Shown here: one piece after another, positions 8,073-16,678 of the stretch
Layout: every line of letters starts with the position of its first letter
Numbering within the stretch: the first letter of the stretch is position 1
The notes under the pieces: model-generated
What the model saw: only the letters and a program-made list of their open reading frames with translations
Databases searched by the model: none
Told to the model about the DNA's origin: nothing
From: Eubacterium sp.
Lineage (GTDB): Bacteria; Bacillota; Clostridia; Lachnospirales; Lachnospiraceae
Reading direction: 5' to 3'
DNA length: 54,924 bases
Assembly: GCA_024690665.1 (NCBI GenBank)
Contig: JAILOU010000054.1
Location: 1 to 54,924, forward strand
Position numbers and translations under genes: made by a program

Positions 8073-9062
8073 ATGAATGATGAACAAATCTTAAAACTCA
8101 AGCAACTCAAAGAACTGCTCGACTCGGGCATCATTAAGCAAGACGACTTTGACTTACAAAAAGCAAAGATTCTCGCTGAAGATTCCACTCCCGAACCAAC
8201 ACCCACACAAGACTCATCCGCAACAGGCTCTGAGCAGGCGCCACCTTTCAATCCATACGTTTCACCTAAGGAACTTAAACAAAAAGAAAAGGCCCTTGCC
8301 AAAGCAGAAAAGCGTGCGGCAAAAAAGGCAAAACCATTTTATAAAAAAGTATGGTTTTGGATTGTCATTGTAATTGTTGTTTTAATCATAATATCGGTTG
8401 CAACAAGTGGTGGCGACTCTTCCACAAACTCCGAGCAAAGCAAAGCGCAAACCGAATCTCAAACAGACAGCAAAGTAACTTCACTTGCCGCCCAATACTC
8501 AGGCTCTACAGAGGCCGGTGTAACACTCGACTCTGACAACTCTGACATTACAGTCACTGCCACATATGAAGATGGTTCTTCAGAGGATGTATATTACTGG
8601 GAAATCGCTGAGGCCAAAACTCTTAAGGCCGGCAAAGATACCACCGTTCAAATTAAATACGAAGATGTCACCTGTGATCTTACCGTCACTTGTACAACGC
8701 AGACCAAAAAGCAATATAAAAAGAGCTGCGAATCTGTTGAATACAACGCGATTGCCCGTGATCCGGACAGCTACATTGGAAAGAACATCAAGTTCTACGG
8801 ACAGGTCATTCAGGTAATGGAATCAGGCGACGATGTCACTCTTAGAATTGCAACCAAAGAAGAAGAATATCTTGGCTACTATGATGATATCGTTCTTGTT
8901 GCATACACATATGCCGATGGCGATTCTAAAATTCTAGAAGATGATATGATTACCGTCTGGGGCGAATGCCTAGGTACTACTACCTATGAGTCAGTTCTTG
9001 GAGGCGATATCACAATCCCATCTATGGCAGCAAAATATGTAAAGATAGAATCTGCTGAATAG
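8073..9062 (+). CDS. SHOCT-like/one-TM surface protein
   Basis: The gene starts behind AAGGAGGG. The product (329 residues) begins with a SHOCT-like helical motif, LKQLKELLDSGIIKQDDFD at about 8-26, then a Pro/Thr linker, a basic patch, one membrane segment near 93-110 (WFWIVIVIVVLIIISV) and an outside part. The outside part has an Ig-like stretch (about 150-215) and a C-terminal OB-like domain (YIGKNIKFYGQV ... ITVWGECLG). The N-terminus is probably cytoplasmic. It is convergent with the membrane gene at 9303. The role is unknown; SHOCT motifs often mediate self-association. Confidence 0.65.
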   Translation: MNDEQILKLKQLKELLDSGIIKQDDFDLQKAKILAEDSTPEPTPTQDSSATGSEQAPPFNPYVSPKELKQKEKALAKAEKRAAKKAKPFYKKVWFWIVIVIVVLIIISVATSGGDSSTNSEQSKAQTESQTDSKVTSLAAQYSGSTEAGVTLDSDNSDITVTATYEDGSSEDVYYWEIAEAKTLKAGKDTTVQIKYEDVTCDLTVTCTTQTKKQYKKSCESVEYNAIARDPDSYIGKNIKFYGQVIQVMESGDDVTLRIATKEEEYLGYYDDIVLVAYTYADGDSKILEDDMITVWGECLGTTTYESVLGGDITIPSMAAKYVKIESAE

Positions 9063-9076
9063 ATTTATAACTTATA

Positions 9077-9125
9077 ACCGCCCCTCAATCGTTAGGTTCT
9101 TAGCCTAACAATTGGGAGGCGGTAT
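9077..9125 (+). terminator. terminator after the SHOCT-like gene
   Basis: A long inverted repeat (CCGCC.CTCAAT.GTTAGG with its complement) with loop TTCTTAG lies 16 bp after the stop and is followed by a T-containing stretch. Confidence 0.8.
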
Positions 9126-9302
9126 CTTATTTGAGATTATTATAAAGTCATCTTTTGACTCATAAATATCGGCTGCAGATATACTGTTAATATGGCCGCA
9201 CTTTGTACGTTATTATCAGCTGAGAACATTTTATTGCTTCCCACTTATATCTTTTATACTGCCTTGATTTTACATTCAGAAGATGTCTTTTCGAATACAT
9301 TT

Positions 9303-9779
9303 CTAATTCGCCATTTCTACATTCATATAATTCATCCACGCAACTGCTGCCTCATGATCTAATCTTCTCTGTCGACAACTAATTCCCACAAAAATAATTG
9401 GTACAAATAAGAATGCTAAAAGCGCAAAAATCAAGCATGCAAATCCCGTCACTATATCAAATGGAAATGGAATAATCAGCCAGCCAATCCCTGCAATTTT
9501 GCCGGCGCACTTTAAAGCAATCAAAAAACCGCCACCAATAATGTAAGATGCAATTGAAAATCCGATTGCTATACACCATATAATTGCTCCAATCTGCTCC
9601 ATCGCCGAAACATCCGGCGCAATGGTAGTTTGAAATAGCAATCCCAACAAAACGAGTCCGCTTGCAATTAGTGCAACTATGATTGCAATTTTGTTTCTCT
9701 TCATGAGACGTTCCGTCTCATCTTTTACAGTTTTAGCTGCTGTTACATTTTCAAATTCTTTCTGTTCAAATAGTTTCAT
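9303..9779 (-). CDS. small membrane protein, ECF-regulon candidate
   Basis: This 158-residue protein has a charged N-terminal 28 residues and then three to four hydrophobic segments (about 30-50, 62-90 and 95-133) with a short basic tail. No family is recognised. It lies downstream of the sigma factor gene on the same strand, but a GAAC/CGTTTAAGTA promoter sits in the gap between them, so it can be transcribed separately by that sigma factor. A role in the envelope is an inference from this context only. Confidence 0.6.
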   Translation of the reverse strand: MKLFEQKEFENVTAAKTVKDETERLMKRNKIAIIVALIASGLVLLGLLFQTTIAPDVSAMEQIGAIIWCIAIGFSIASYIIGGGFLIALKCAGKIAGIGWLIIPFPFDIVTGFACLIFALLAFLFVPIIFVGISCRQRRLDHEAAVAWMNYMNVEMAN

Positions 9780-9833
9780 TTTTTTACCTCATTCTTTCTG
9801 AATCTTTTTTACTCCTGTTTGAGTTCCTACACT

Positions 9834-9864
9834 TACTTAAACGATAGATTTTGAAATAAGGTTC
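9834..9864 (-). promoter_or_regulatory. ECF-type promoter 1
   Basis: On the minus strand GAACCTT and CGTTTAAGTA are present with 21 bp from the first base of GAAC to the C of CGTTT. The same elements and spacing occur before the sigma operon and the gene at 12124. It reads into the membrane-protein gene at 9303. Confidence 0.75.
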
Positions 9865-9888
9865 ATTTTATTTTAAAAAAATTTTTTT

Positions 9889-11838
9889 TTAAACAGCTGC
9901 CTCTAGTTCAATTGTAAGTACTGTTTCTAGTATATGTTCCTGTGTAACTTTAATAGATAATCCTTGTCTCTCATCAAGATTTTCCAATCTTTTAAAGTAA
10001 AAAACCGTGTCACCGTCTGTACTTTCTTTTTTAAATCCATATCCCTTTAAAGTCTCTTCAACACTTTCCATATCCATTCCCGGATATAATCCGGCTAGCG
10101 TAACATCTTCAATTTGTTTGTAATGATAGTAAAGAGTTCCCAAATCATACTCCGAATAGTACTTTAACAGGTCGAATCCATATTCCGGCGCAAAATCATA
10201 TGTATAATCTTCATACGAACTTTCTTCAACCGTAATCATATCTTCCATCTTACTGATATAGACACTCATGTCATCACCATCTTCTATGAACGTATCATAA
10301 TAGATGTCATATAAATCTTCTGTAATTCCGCTTTTACTCGTATCAACTTCAACCGGCTCCTCCGAAGTAAATGCTTCTTGTTCTTCTATATTATAGATTC
10401 CGTAATATTCTATACTTTCTGACTCCCCGGTAGTATGCATCGAAGATGCCCATCCCATAAACATATCCGACAACTCCGACACCGGCTTTCCCGGAAGATA
10501 GAATTCTACATTCTTTGCCTCATCTAATCCATGTGCACCAGCAGTAATATATTCCACTTTATTTTCAACTGTTCTCTTATCAGGAGTATCATAAGTTAGA
10601 TCTTCTACATTTGCCGAATATGTATACTCATCTACTTGAGTAAGATTCGTAAATATTCCACTGAACTTGCAATAATATACTGTATATTCATACTCATCCG
10701 GATTTTCACTCGATAAATTCGTATCATAATAATACCCAGTAAAAGAACCATCATCCTCTATCCAGAGCCTGGTGTCCCAGCCACCTGCACCGCTTGTAAA
10801 TATATATTCTTCCGGTAAAGAAGAATAAAATTCCTCCTCAGGGCTTTTTGTCTCTTCCACACTGCTCGTTTCTGCTTCCGTCTCTTCATCCTCTACTGCA
10901 ACCTCTGTCTGCACCTGCTCCGTTTGATGCTTATGATGCACAACTCCCGCTGCTCCACCGGCTACCACACCGGCTGCAACGATTCCGCAGACGACCTTTA
11001 CTGCTACCTTACTACCGGCTGATGCCGCTGTTTTTGCAACTGCCGAACCAATCGCTGTTGAAGCACCTGCAACAGTCTGTGCATGTACCTGCGCCATAAC
11101 GCTGTGATAGATTCCCATATTAACAGATGCCTTTGCTGTGGTCTGACTCTTAAGCAGCCATACAAAAAGTGGAATCGGTGCCAGACCATATAACTTGGTT
11201 CCCTTTTTCTCCAAAGCCAGAACCTTGTCTTCTAATTTCTTTCGGCCTGCATTTAAACGGCTCTTTACCGTACCTTCAGAAATCCCATACAGATTCGCAA
11301 TTTCACTAATAGACATATCTTCAAGATAGAATAACGTAAGGCATGTTCTATGCTTTTCACCAAGTTCCTCTATCAGTTCTCGAACTAGTCTTGCCGTTTC
11401 TTCTTGATCGATTACTTCTTCCGGCATAGACTCATAATCTTTTGACTCAAGTTCTAACGGTGCATCATCCTCTCCCGAGAACAAGGACACATCATTTTCC
11501 GTATATTTTTTATTAACTCTGACATAATCGATTACGGTATTTTTCACAATCGTATTCATCCATGCCCGAAAGTTACCACCTTTATAGGAGTCGATATGTT
11601 CAAATATTTTTACATAGATTTGTTGCATACAATCATCCACGTCCGCAGAGGCCAGACGCTGATACACATAATTTTTAACCCATCCCTCAGACTTTCTGTA
11701 TATTTGTTCAAATGCATTTTCATCTCCATTTTTGAACTTCTCTCCAAGCTCGCTTAACTCATCCTTTAATTTCTTACCGCAGTTCATACAAAAGTTGACA
11801 TTATCATCATTTTTTTCTCCGCAATATCTACAGTACAT
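9889..11838 (-). CDS. zinc-ribbon ECF-like sigma factor with membrane anchor and outside domain
   Basis: This 649-residue protein joins three parts. Residues 1-22 are a zinc ribbon (CRYCGEK ... CMNCGKK). Residues about 35-108 and 148-205 are sigma-70 regions 2 and 4 of the ECF type (FRAWMNTIVKNTVIDYVR; ISEIANLYGISEGTVKSRL). A hydrophobic Ala/Gly-rich segment near 277-300 is followed by a Glu/Thr-rich linker and about 330 residues likely outside the cell. An ECF factor is normally under 200 residues and soluble, so the anchor and outside domain suggest signal sensing within one chain in place of a separate anti-sigma factor. It starts 4 nt after a 52-residue gene. Confidence 0.85.
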   Translation of the reverse strand: MYCRYCGEKNDDNVNFCMNCGKKLKDELSELGEKFKNGDENAFEQIYRKSEGWVKNYVYQRLASADVDDCMQQIYVKIFEHIDSYKGGNFRAWMNTIVKNTVIDYVRVNKKYTENDVSLFSGEDDAPLELESKDYESMPEEVIDQEETARLVRELIEELGEKHRTCLTLFYLEDMSISEIANLYGISEGTVKSRLNAGRKKLEDKVLALEKKGTKLYGLAPIPLFVWLLKSQTTAKASVNMGIYHSVMAQVHAQTVAGASTAIGSAVAKTAASAGSKVAVKVVCGIVAAGVVAGGAAGVVHHKHQTEQVQTEVAVEDEETEAETSSVEETKSPEEEFYSSLPEEYIFTSGAGGWDTRLWIEDDGSFTGYYYDTNLSSENPDEYEYTVYYCKFSGIFTNLTQVDEYTYSANVEDLTYDTPDKRTVENKVEYITAGAHGLDEAKNVEFYLPGKPVSELSDMFMGWASSMHTTGESESIEYYGIYNIEEQEAFTSEEPVEVDTSKSGITEDLYDIYYDTFIEDGDDMSVYISKMEDMITVEESSYEDYTYDFAPEYGFDLLKYYSEYDLGTLYYHYKQIEDVTLAGLYPGMDMESVEETLKGYGFKKESTDGDTVFYFKRLENLDERQGLSIKVTQEHILETVLTIELEAAV

Positions 11839-11842
11839 TCCT

Positions 11843-12001
11843 TTAATCCTCCCGTCCTCGTTTCCTATTCCAAATCTTTTCTACTATCCTCTTCCACAAT
11901 TCTTCTCTTCGTTGTTCCTCTTTTTGGTCATCTACCTGCATGGGAATCTGGTAAATCCATTTTCCACTGTGATAGCGAAGATAAATCATCTGTTTTGACA
12001 T
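11843..12001 (-). CDS. 52-residue protein, first gene of the sigma operon
   Basis: A short frame starts at 12001 with AAAGGAGTG ahead of ATG and ends 4 nt before the sigma factor start. The peptide is charged, with a short strand-rich start (MIYLRYHSGKWIYQIPMQ) and a basic helix (EELWKRIVEKIWNRKRGR). The ECF-type promoter at 12023-12053 lies directly in front, giving a leader of only about 15 nt. It could be a small regulator of the sigma factor; no family is recognised. Confidence 0.6.
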   Translation of the reverse strand: MSKQMIYLRYHSGKWIYQIPMQVDDQKEEQRREELWKRIVEKIWNRKRGRED

Positions 12002-12022
12002 AAGTTTTTCACTCCTTTCATT

Positions 12023-12053
12023 TACTTAAACGAAAGAAATGATAAAAAGGTTC
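12023..12053 (-). promoter_or_regulatory. ECF-type promoter 2, before the sigma operon
   Basis: GAACCTT and CGTTTAAGTA stand at the same 21-bp offset as in the two related sites. Position in front of the 52-residue gene and sigma gene suggests autoregulation. Confidence 0.8.
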
Positions 12054-12072
12054 ACTAATAATTAATTTTTTC

Positions 12073-12106
12073 AAAAAAAGGGCTCGCCATAACTCCGGCG
12101 AGCCCC
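12073..12106 (-). terminator. terminator of the zinc-ribbon gene at 12124
   Basis: A 9-bp GC-rich stem (GGGCTCGCC / GGCGAGCCC) is followed on the minus strand by seven T. It insulates the next promoter from the gene upstream. Confidence 0.85.
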
Positions 12107-12123
12107 ATCGCATATCTTATTCC

Positions 12124-13503
12124 TTATTTGTAATCCTTTAATCCATCTGAAATTTCATATGTATAATTAGCTAAACTATCTTTTATAACTTCCTCATACA
12201 ACTTTTTCTGGCTCGAGAAACCGTAGTCGTAATCAGCACCCCAAGAATAGAATCCATTATTAACAAGATCTGCTCCTGTAAGGTCCACCTCAACTGTTCC
12301 ATCAGCTTTAACTAAGATATTACTAAATTCAACAGGAACAAACATCTTTTTTGTTCCAAATTCATCTGAACTATCTTTTGCAGTTATTGTCGATGTATAA
12401 ATCAGGTAAACCTCATTATGGTTACTCCATGTATCACTATCTTTTGCAACTAATAAGTATGCACCCTTATAAGACCAGCTTCCATACTTAAAGTCATCAT
12501 CATCTTCTCCATCTGATTTCAGCACATCTTCAGCCTGTTTTTTCATGCTGTTTAAAGTATTATCATCAAGCTGTGATAAAGAAGACAGATAGGTGTCTGC
12601 TGATTCTACTGTATACTCCTTTGAAGTTGCACTCATCTGATAACCCTGAGATGCAATTGTCTCAGCATCCTCATACACCTTAACAGTCACACTGTCTCCA
12701 ATGCTTAAATCATAGTCGTTTCCATCGATGTAATAGCTAAACATATCGCTTTCATCAGGGTCTTTAATTTCAGCCGATACATCTCCATCAATTCCTGAAA
12801 ACTCTACCGTTACATTTTCAAATGGGTCGATTTCTTTTATTTCCTCTAATCCTTCAACCGTATAGGTATAACTATCACCCTTGAATGTAATTCCATATTC
12901 TTTTGCAATCTCATTATCGTAATCAAATGTTACCGTTACCTCATCCTCATTAGACAGGCTATCTGTTACATCTGCTTCATATGAAAAAGCTTCCTCCTCA
13001 CAAAGATATTCGTAAATCGTAACTGACTCTCCAAATAACTCTGCCAACTGTGCTAATTCATTATCCGATCCCTTTGGTTCTTTTCCTACTTCATTGATTT
13101 TAGTTTCTAAGTCATCAGAAAATGTCACGGTTGCTGTTCCATAACCATCTGCACCCTCGACTGTTACCTCAACATAATCTTCCAGGTTAATCGTATGCTT
13201 TGCTTTGTTAATCAGTACTGCTGCAATAACAACGATTACTGCAATCACTACAATGCCGCCAATCATTAACATTGTTTTTTTGCTAAGTGGCTGCTTTAAT
13301 TTCTGCACAGCTGTTGCCGGATTTACTGGTGCCTGTGCTTGTACCGGCTCTTCTTGTACCGGCTCCTCAGTTGTTCCCTCACCTTGCACCTGTTCAGCCT
13401 CCTGCTCCGGTGCTTTCACATAATCTTCCAGTTTCGATCCACACTCTGTACAAAAAACTGAATCGTCTGGAATCTCTTTTCCACAATTAGGACAAAATGC
13501 CAT
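12124..13503 (-). CDS. zinc-ribbon, one-TM protein with Ig-like outside domains (copy 1)
   Basis: The 459-residue protein starts with a zinc ribbon (FCPNCGKEI ... FCTECGSKL), followed by an acidic/Pro linker, one membrane segment near 77-100 (MIGGIVVIAVIVVIAAVLI), and outside domains with repeated beta-rich motifs (TINLEDYVEVTVEG; EIDPFENVTVEFSG). The C-terminal part of about 140 residues has no recognised family. It is a close paralogue of the product of 16679-18088 along its whole length. Its promoter is the third ECF-type site at 13544-13574, and it ends at a strong terminator. Confidence 0.75.
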   Translation of the reverse strand: MAFCPNCGKEIPDDSVFCTECGSKLEDYVKAPEQEAEQVQGEGTTEEPVQEEPVQAQAPVNPATAVQKLKQPLSKKTMLMIGGIVVIAVIVVIAAVLINKAKHTINLEDYVEVTVEGADGYGTATVTFSDDLETKINEVGKEPKGSDNELAQLAELFGESVTIYEYLCEEEAFSYEADVTDSLSNEDEVTVTFDYDNEIAKEYGITFKGDSYTYTVEGLEEIKEIDPFENVTVEFSGIDGDVSAEIKDPDESDMFSYYIDGNDYDLSIGDSVTVKVYEDAETIASQGYQMSATSKEYTVESADTYLSSLSQLDDNTLNSMKKQAEDVLKSDGEDDDDFKYGSWSYKGAYLLVAKDSDTWSNHNEVYLIYTSTITAKDSSDEFGTKKMFVPVEFSNILVKADGTVEVDLTGADLVNNGFYSWGADYDYGFSSQKKLYEEVIKDSLANYTYEISDGLKDYK

Positions 13504-13543
13504 TTTGTCTTCCTCCTTTTATATTGTTTATGTTGTTTACATA

Positions 13544-13574
13544 TACTTAAACGAAGCCTTTTTGAAAAAAGTTC
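13544..13574 (-). promoter_or_regulatory. ECF-type promoter 3
   Basis: GAACTTT and CGTTTAAGTA at the shared 21-bp offset lie about 40 bp before the start of the zinc-ribbon gene. The paralogue at 16679 lacks this site. Confidence 0.75.
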
Positions 13575-13592
13575 ATTTTTTTCAAAACTTTT

Positions 13593-14342
13593 TTATAAAA
13601 TTTTTGTTCCGCAGTTTTCACAAAACACCGCATCCTCTTCTGCCTTCGTTCCACAATTTGGGCAAAAACGTGCAGCCGGCTTTGTTTCTACAATCGGCTT
13701 TGCAGTTCCGCACTTAAGACAGAATTTTGCATTTGCTCTCATCTGCGTTCCACAATTTGGACAACACCATTCAGCACCCTCACTTGCATTTTGAGGTGTT
13801 GCACCTTGCGGCGTACTCTTAATGTCGAGGTCAAGTTCATTTACAACAGTTGAAGTTGTGGCGGAAACGACTCCGAATAATTGCGTTAAGTCCATCTCAC
13901 CGTTTAGTTTTTTCAGGTTCAGACCGATTGCAATCAGAATTGCTATGATTAAGAGAATAATATTTAACACAAACCAGAATGTAACATGTGACTGGCAGTA
14001 ATACTGATTTGCCATCATCCTAATGGCTCCTGCGACAACGCACCAAAGCACAAAGTCAACTGCTGCAAAAACGAGTGTCAGGATATTTTTAATCTTGTAA
14101 TCCAGGTTAAGTTTCAGTAACCAAAGAAGTAACATTAACACCGGCAGAATCAGCAAAACTACAATTCCAACCTGCGGGCTGATAAGTGTATATCCATCTG
14201 AATTAATTCCAATCATCAATCTGACACTTGACAAACTAATGCTTTCTCCCGAGCAAGACACAACAAATGTTGGCAAGAAGAACACCACAATTGCCACCAG
14301 ACTGATAATTTGTATGATATGTTTAATTTTGATTTTATCCAT
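13593..14342 (-). CDS. polytopic membrane protein with two C-terminal zinc ribbons (copy 1)
   Basis: This 249-residue protein has an N-terminal membrane segment (about 8-30), three more between 55 and 145, and a cytoplasmic C-terminus with paired zinc ribbons (CCPNCGTQM ... FCLKCG and FCPNCGTKA ... FCENCG). It starts behind AAGGGAGAA. It is a paralogue of the product of 18143-18838, and in both places it stands directly upstream of a copy of the zinc-ribbon/Ig-like gene. The pairing suggests that the two proteins work together at the membrane; the function is not known. Confidence 0.7.
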   Translation of the reverse strand: MDKIKIKHIIQIISLVAIVVFFLPTFVVSCSGESISLSSVRLMIGINSDGYTLISPQVGIVVLLILPVLMLLLWLLKLNLDYKIKNILTLVFAAVDFVLWCVVAGAIRMMANQYYCQSHVTFWFVLNIILLIIAILIAIGLNLKKLNGEMDLTQLFGVVSATTSTVVNELDLDIKSTPQGATPQNASEGAEWCCPNCGTQMRANAKFCLKCGTAKPIVETKPAARFCPNCGTKAEEDAVFCENCGTKIL

Positions 14343-14368
14343 ATTATTTATTCTCCCTTTCAGCTTTC

Positions 14369-15304
14369 TTACTGATCTTCATATATTGAAATCAAATCTA
14401 CATTTTTCTTCTCATATTTATTGAACATACTATGAATATCTTCTGCTGAAAGTGATGAATCCGGCTCATACCAGTCAAACTGAGCGAAATAATCATTTAA
14501 CTCTGTCTTTGTTGTGAACACATAACCATATCTTGCATATACTTCATTTCTACCTTTTGAAAGCTCATCTTCTGTATAATCCTCAAGATCTGATTCTGTC
14601 AGATATGTATCTGTGATGCCCTCAATAATGTAATCTGTTGAAGAAGAATCAACTTCCTCCTCGTCTTCCTCATCCTCGTCTTCGTCATCTCCTTCATCCG
14701 AAGATGCTGTTTCCGTAACATTACATGTATAAGGATACTCTGTCTGTAAGAATTCATAGCCTTCCTTTGCAGCATCTTCTGCTGAATACGAAACCTTTAC
14801 AACGATAGAATCTCCACTTTTTAATCCGTTATAGGTGTCTGTTGTAAAACTGGTATCGGTAAGAAAATCCAGATTTCCATCATAAGTCCAGGTCACATAA
14901 GCATCCTTTGCTGTTCCGCCAAATGTTACGTTAAGTCCGTCAAACGGATCCACCTTCGTCAGGCTCTTTGTCGTTTCATCCTCATCAGTAGACGTCTCAG
15001 TCTGCTCCGTTACGGTATCACTACTACTCTTATGGAATTTTTTAACCATAAAGCATCCCACAACTATTGCTGCCGCTACCACAATAATCAAGATAATAAT
15101 CCAGATAGGAAACTTTTTCTTCTCCGCACTGACCGGAGTTACTACCGGCTTGGGCTCTTCCACCGGCTTTGGTTCTTCCACCGGCTTTGGTTCTTCCACC
15201 GGCTTTGGTTCCTCCACCGGCTTTTTCACTTCAATCTGTGCGCCGCAATTGGTGCAAAAACGGGCACCATCTTTGAGCTGTGTTCCACATTTTCTACAAA
15301 ACAT
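14369..15304 (-). CDS. zinc-ribbon, one-TM protein with C-terminal YARHG domain
   Basis: The start is placed at 15304 behind GGGAGGACG. The 311-residue product has a zinc ribbon (MFCRKCGTQL ... FCTNCGAQI), a five-residue repeat linker (EEPKPV units), one membrane segment near 70-92, an Ig-like domain, an acidic run of Asp/Glu near 210-225 and a C-terminal YARHG domain (SKGRNEVYARYGYVF). YARHG domains occur on surface proteins and are thought to act outside the cell. The gene follows the amidase gene by 20 nt, so it probably shares the riboswitch-controlled transcript. Confidence 0.75.
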   Translation of the reverse strand: MFCRKCGTQLKDGARFCTNCGAQIEVKKPVEEPKPVEEPKPVEEPKPVEEPKPVVTPVSAEKKKFPIWIIILIIVVAAAIVVGCFMVKKFHKSSSDTVTEQTETSTDEDETTKSLTKVDPFDGLNVTFGGTAKDAYVTWTYDGNLDFLTDTSFTTDTYNGLKSGDSIVVKVSYSAEDAAKEGYEFLQTEYPYTCNVTETASSDEGDDEDEDEEDEEEVDSSSTDYIIEGITDTYLTESDLEDYTEDELSKGRNEVYARYGYVFTTKTELNDYFAQFDWYEPDSSLSAEDIHSMFNKYEKKNVDLISIYEDQ

Positions 15305-15324
15305 TGTTTCGTCCTCCCTCACAT

Positions 15325-16368
15325 CTATTCTTCTATAAATAAATCAATACCATTTGCAATTCCATCTGCAATCTTTTCCTGGTAAGAATCCGTTGCCATC
15401 TTCTTGTCTTCTTCCGCATTCGACATATATCCCATCTCGACAATCGTAACCGGGACGCTTGCCCAGTTGATTCCGCTCATGGTATCAGTTTCCCAAACAT
15501 ATTCCTTGTTGCAACCTGTCGCGGCCACTAATTCGTCTAACACGTAAGTGGACAGCGCTTTACTTTCACTAGCAAGGTTGCCGTTGTATGGATTCGAAGA
15601 TGTCTGGCAGATGGTCATGGCGCCATTTGCCGAAGAATTCGTAGAACCGTTGGCGTGAATACGGATAAATGCATCCGCATCAGCGTCATTTGCAATCTGT
15701 GCTCTCTCAGAATTACTGATATTCACATCATTGGTGGTTCTTACCATAATTACTTCGTATCCGCGCTCTTCAAGTTCGCTTTGTAGCTTCAAAGAAACCT
15801 GAAGATTCAGTTCTGATTCCGCAAGGCCGGTTGCCACGCCGGAAGTTCCGGTTGTCACCTTCGCCTTTTGTTCTGACGCTCCGGGACCGATTGGTTCTAG
15901 CGAGCTGTCGCCTTGCGCCTGATGGCCCGGGTCTATCACAATCACTGCGCCACTTGGCAGTTCTTCTTGCGTTACTAAATATTCGGATTTTACATAGCAG
16001 ATTTTATTTTCATAGATAAGCTTAGACCAATCGTCCTCTTCCCCGATCACCTCTACTTCATCCCCCCTGGACAAGGTGCCGGATTTTTCATAAGATGTGC
16101 CGGGACCGGTTCTGACATTGACCTTTTCAGATGCGTACAGCGTCTTTGGTTCATACTCTGTATCTTGAGTAGATTCCCGGGTACTTACAGATTGTAGTGA
16201 GGATTCCGTCGTTTCCTCACTGACCACCTTCTCATTATCCGACACATTGTCAGACTCGACCACTGTACCGCTAGTTGAGTGTTCACTTTTCCCGCAGCCA
16301 CCGGCGCTGCCGACAACAAGTCCTGCCGCAAGCATCACAAGCACTGCTTTTTTCATTCCACTTTTCAT
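15325..16368 (-). CDS. SH3b and N-acetylmuramoyl-L-alanine amidase lipoprotein
   Basis: The start is set at 16368, where AGGAAGAG lies 6 nt ahead. The 347-residue product has a lipoprotein signal ([11 protein letters not shown]), a Ser/Thr-rich linker, a bacterial SH3 domain near 85-135 ([14 protein letters not shown]) and a zinc amidase of the Amidase_3 family: IDPGHQ with the first His, Glu of [15 protein letters not shown] with the second His, and VEMGYMSN with the catalytic Glu. It cleaves the amide bond between muramic acid and the peptide in peptidoglycan. It stands behind a c-di-GMP riboswitch, which links wall remodelling to that messenger. Confidence 0.9.
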   Translation of the reverse strand: MKSGMKKAVLVMLAAGLVVGSAGGCGKSEHSTSGTVVESDNVSDNEKVVSEETTESSLQSVSTRESTQDTEYEPKTLYASEKVNVRTGPGTSYEKSGTLSRGDEVEVIGEEDDWSKLIYENKICYVKSEYLVTQEELPSGAVIVIDPGHQAQGDSSLEPIGPGASEQKAKVTTGTSGVATGLAESELNLQVSLKLQSELEERGYEVIMVRTTNDVNISNSERAQIANDADADAFIRIHANGSTNSSANGAMTICQTSSNPYNGNLASESKALSTYVLDELVAATGCNKEYVWETDTMSGINWASVPVTIVEMGYMSNAEEDKKMATDSYQEKIADGIANGIDLFIEE

Positions 16369-16391
16369 AATCGTCTCTTCCTGATTTTGCA

Positions 16392-16500
16392 TAAAAAAAT
16401 AGCACTACCCAAATGTAGCGCTAAACAATACTGCAACTGGCTACCATTTTAAAGGCCCTATAGCTTTGCGCCCCATGGTTTCCCAAGGTTTGCCGATATC
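16392..16500 (-). promoter_or_regulatory. cyclic-di-GMP-I (GEMM) riboswitch with terminator
   Basis: On the minus strand the GEMM-I core is clear: GGCAAACC, a GAAA tetraloop closing the P2 stem, GCGCAAAGC, a short loop, GGGCCU, then AUGGUAGCC and a P1-like 3' strand. It is followed by the hairpin AGCGCTAC / GTAGTGCT and six T (16392-16423), 24 nt before the amidase start. A terminator placed after P1 usually means that ligand binding changes transcript elongation; the direction (on or off) cannot be read safely. Confidence 0.9.
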
Positions 16501-16523
16501 TAAATTCTATTTTTACAAGCGTT

Positions 16524-16552
16524 ATCATACACTTATATGTTTGAAATGTAAA
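16524..16552 (-). promoter_or_regulatory. promoter of the riboswitch transcript
   Basis: TTTACA and TATGAT are 17 bp apart on the minus strand, about 25 bp ahead of the aptamer. Confidence 0.7.
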
Positions 16553-16635
16553 GGAATAATTCACATATTTTTCACACTTTTTTCGTAAATAGTTCATACA
16601 TACTATTCATCCATCTTAACCGGCAAATCATGAAA

Positions 16636-16666
16636 AGAGCCTGCCTCACATCATGAGGCAAGCCCT
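16636..16666 (-). terminator. terminator of the zinc-ribbon gene at 16679
   Basis: A 12-bp stem (GGGCTTGCCTCA / TGAGGCAGGCTC) is followed by four T shortly after the stop codon. Confidence 0.8.
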
Positions 16667-16678
16667 TTCTCTTAACTC

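Noticed and set aside
9122-9302. Hidden small gene or RNA in the gap between convergent genes
   Set aside because: No frame with a ribosome binding site and no clear hairpin was found beyond the terminator at 9077.
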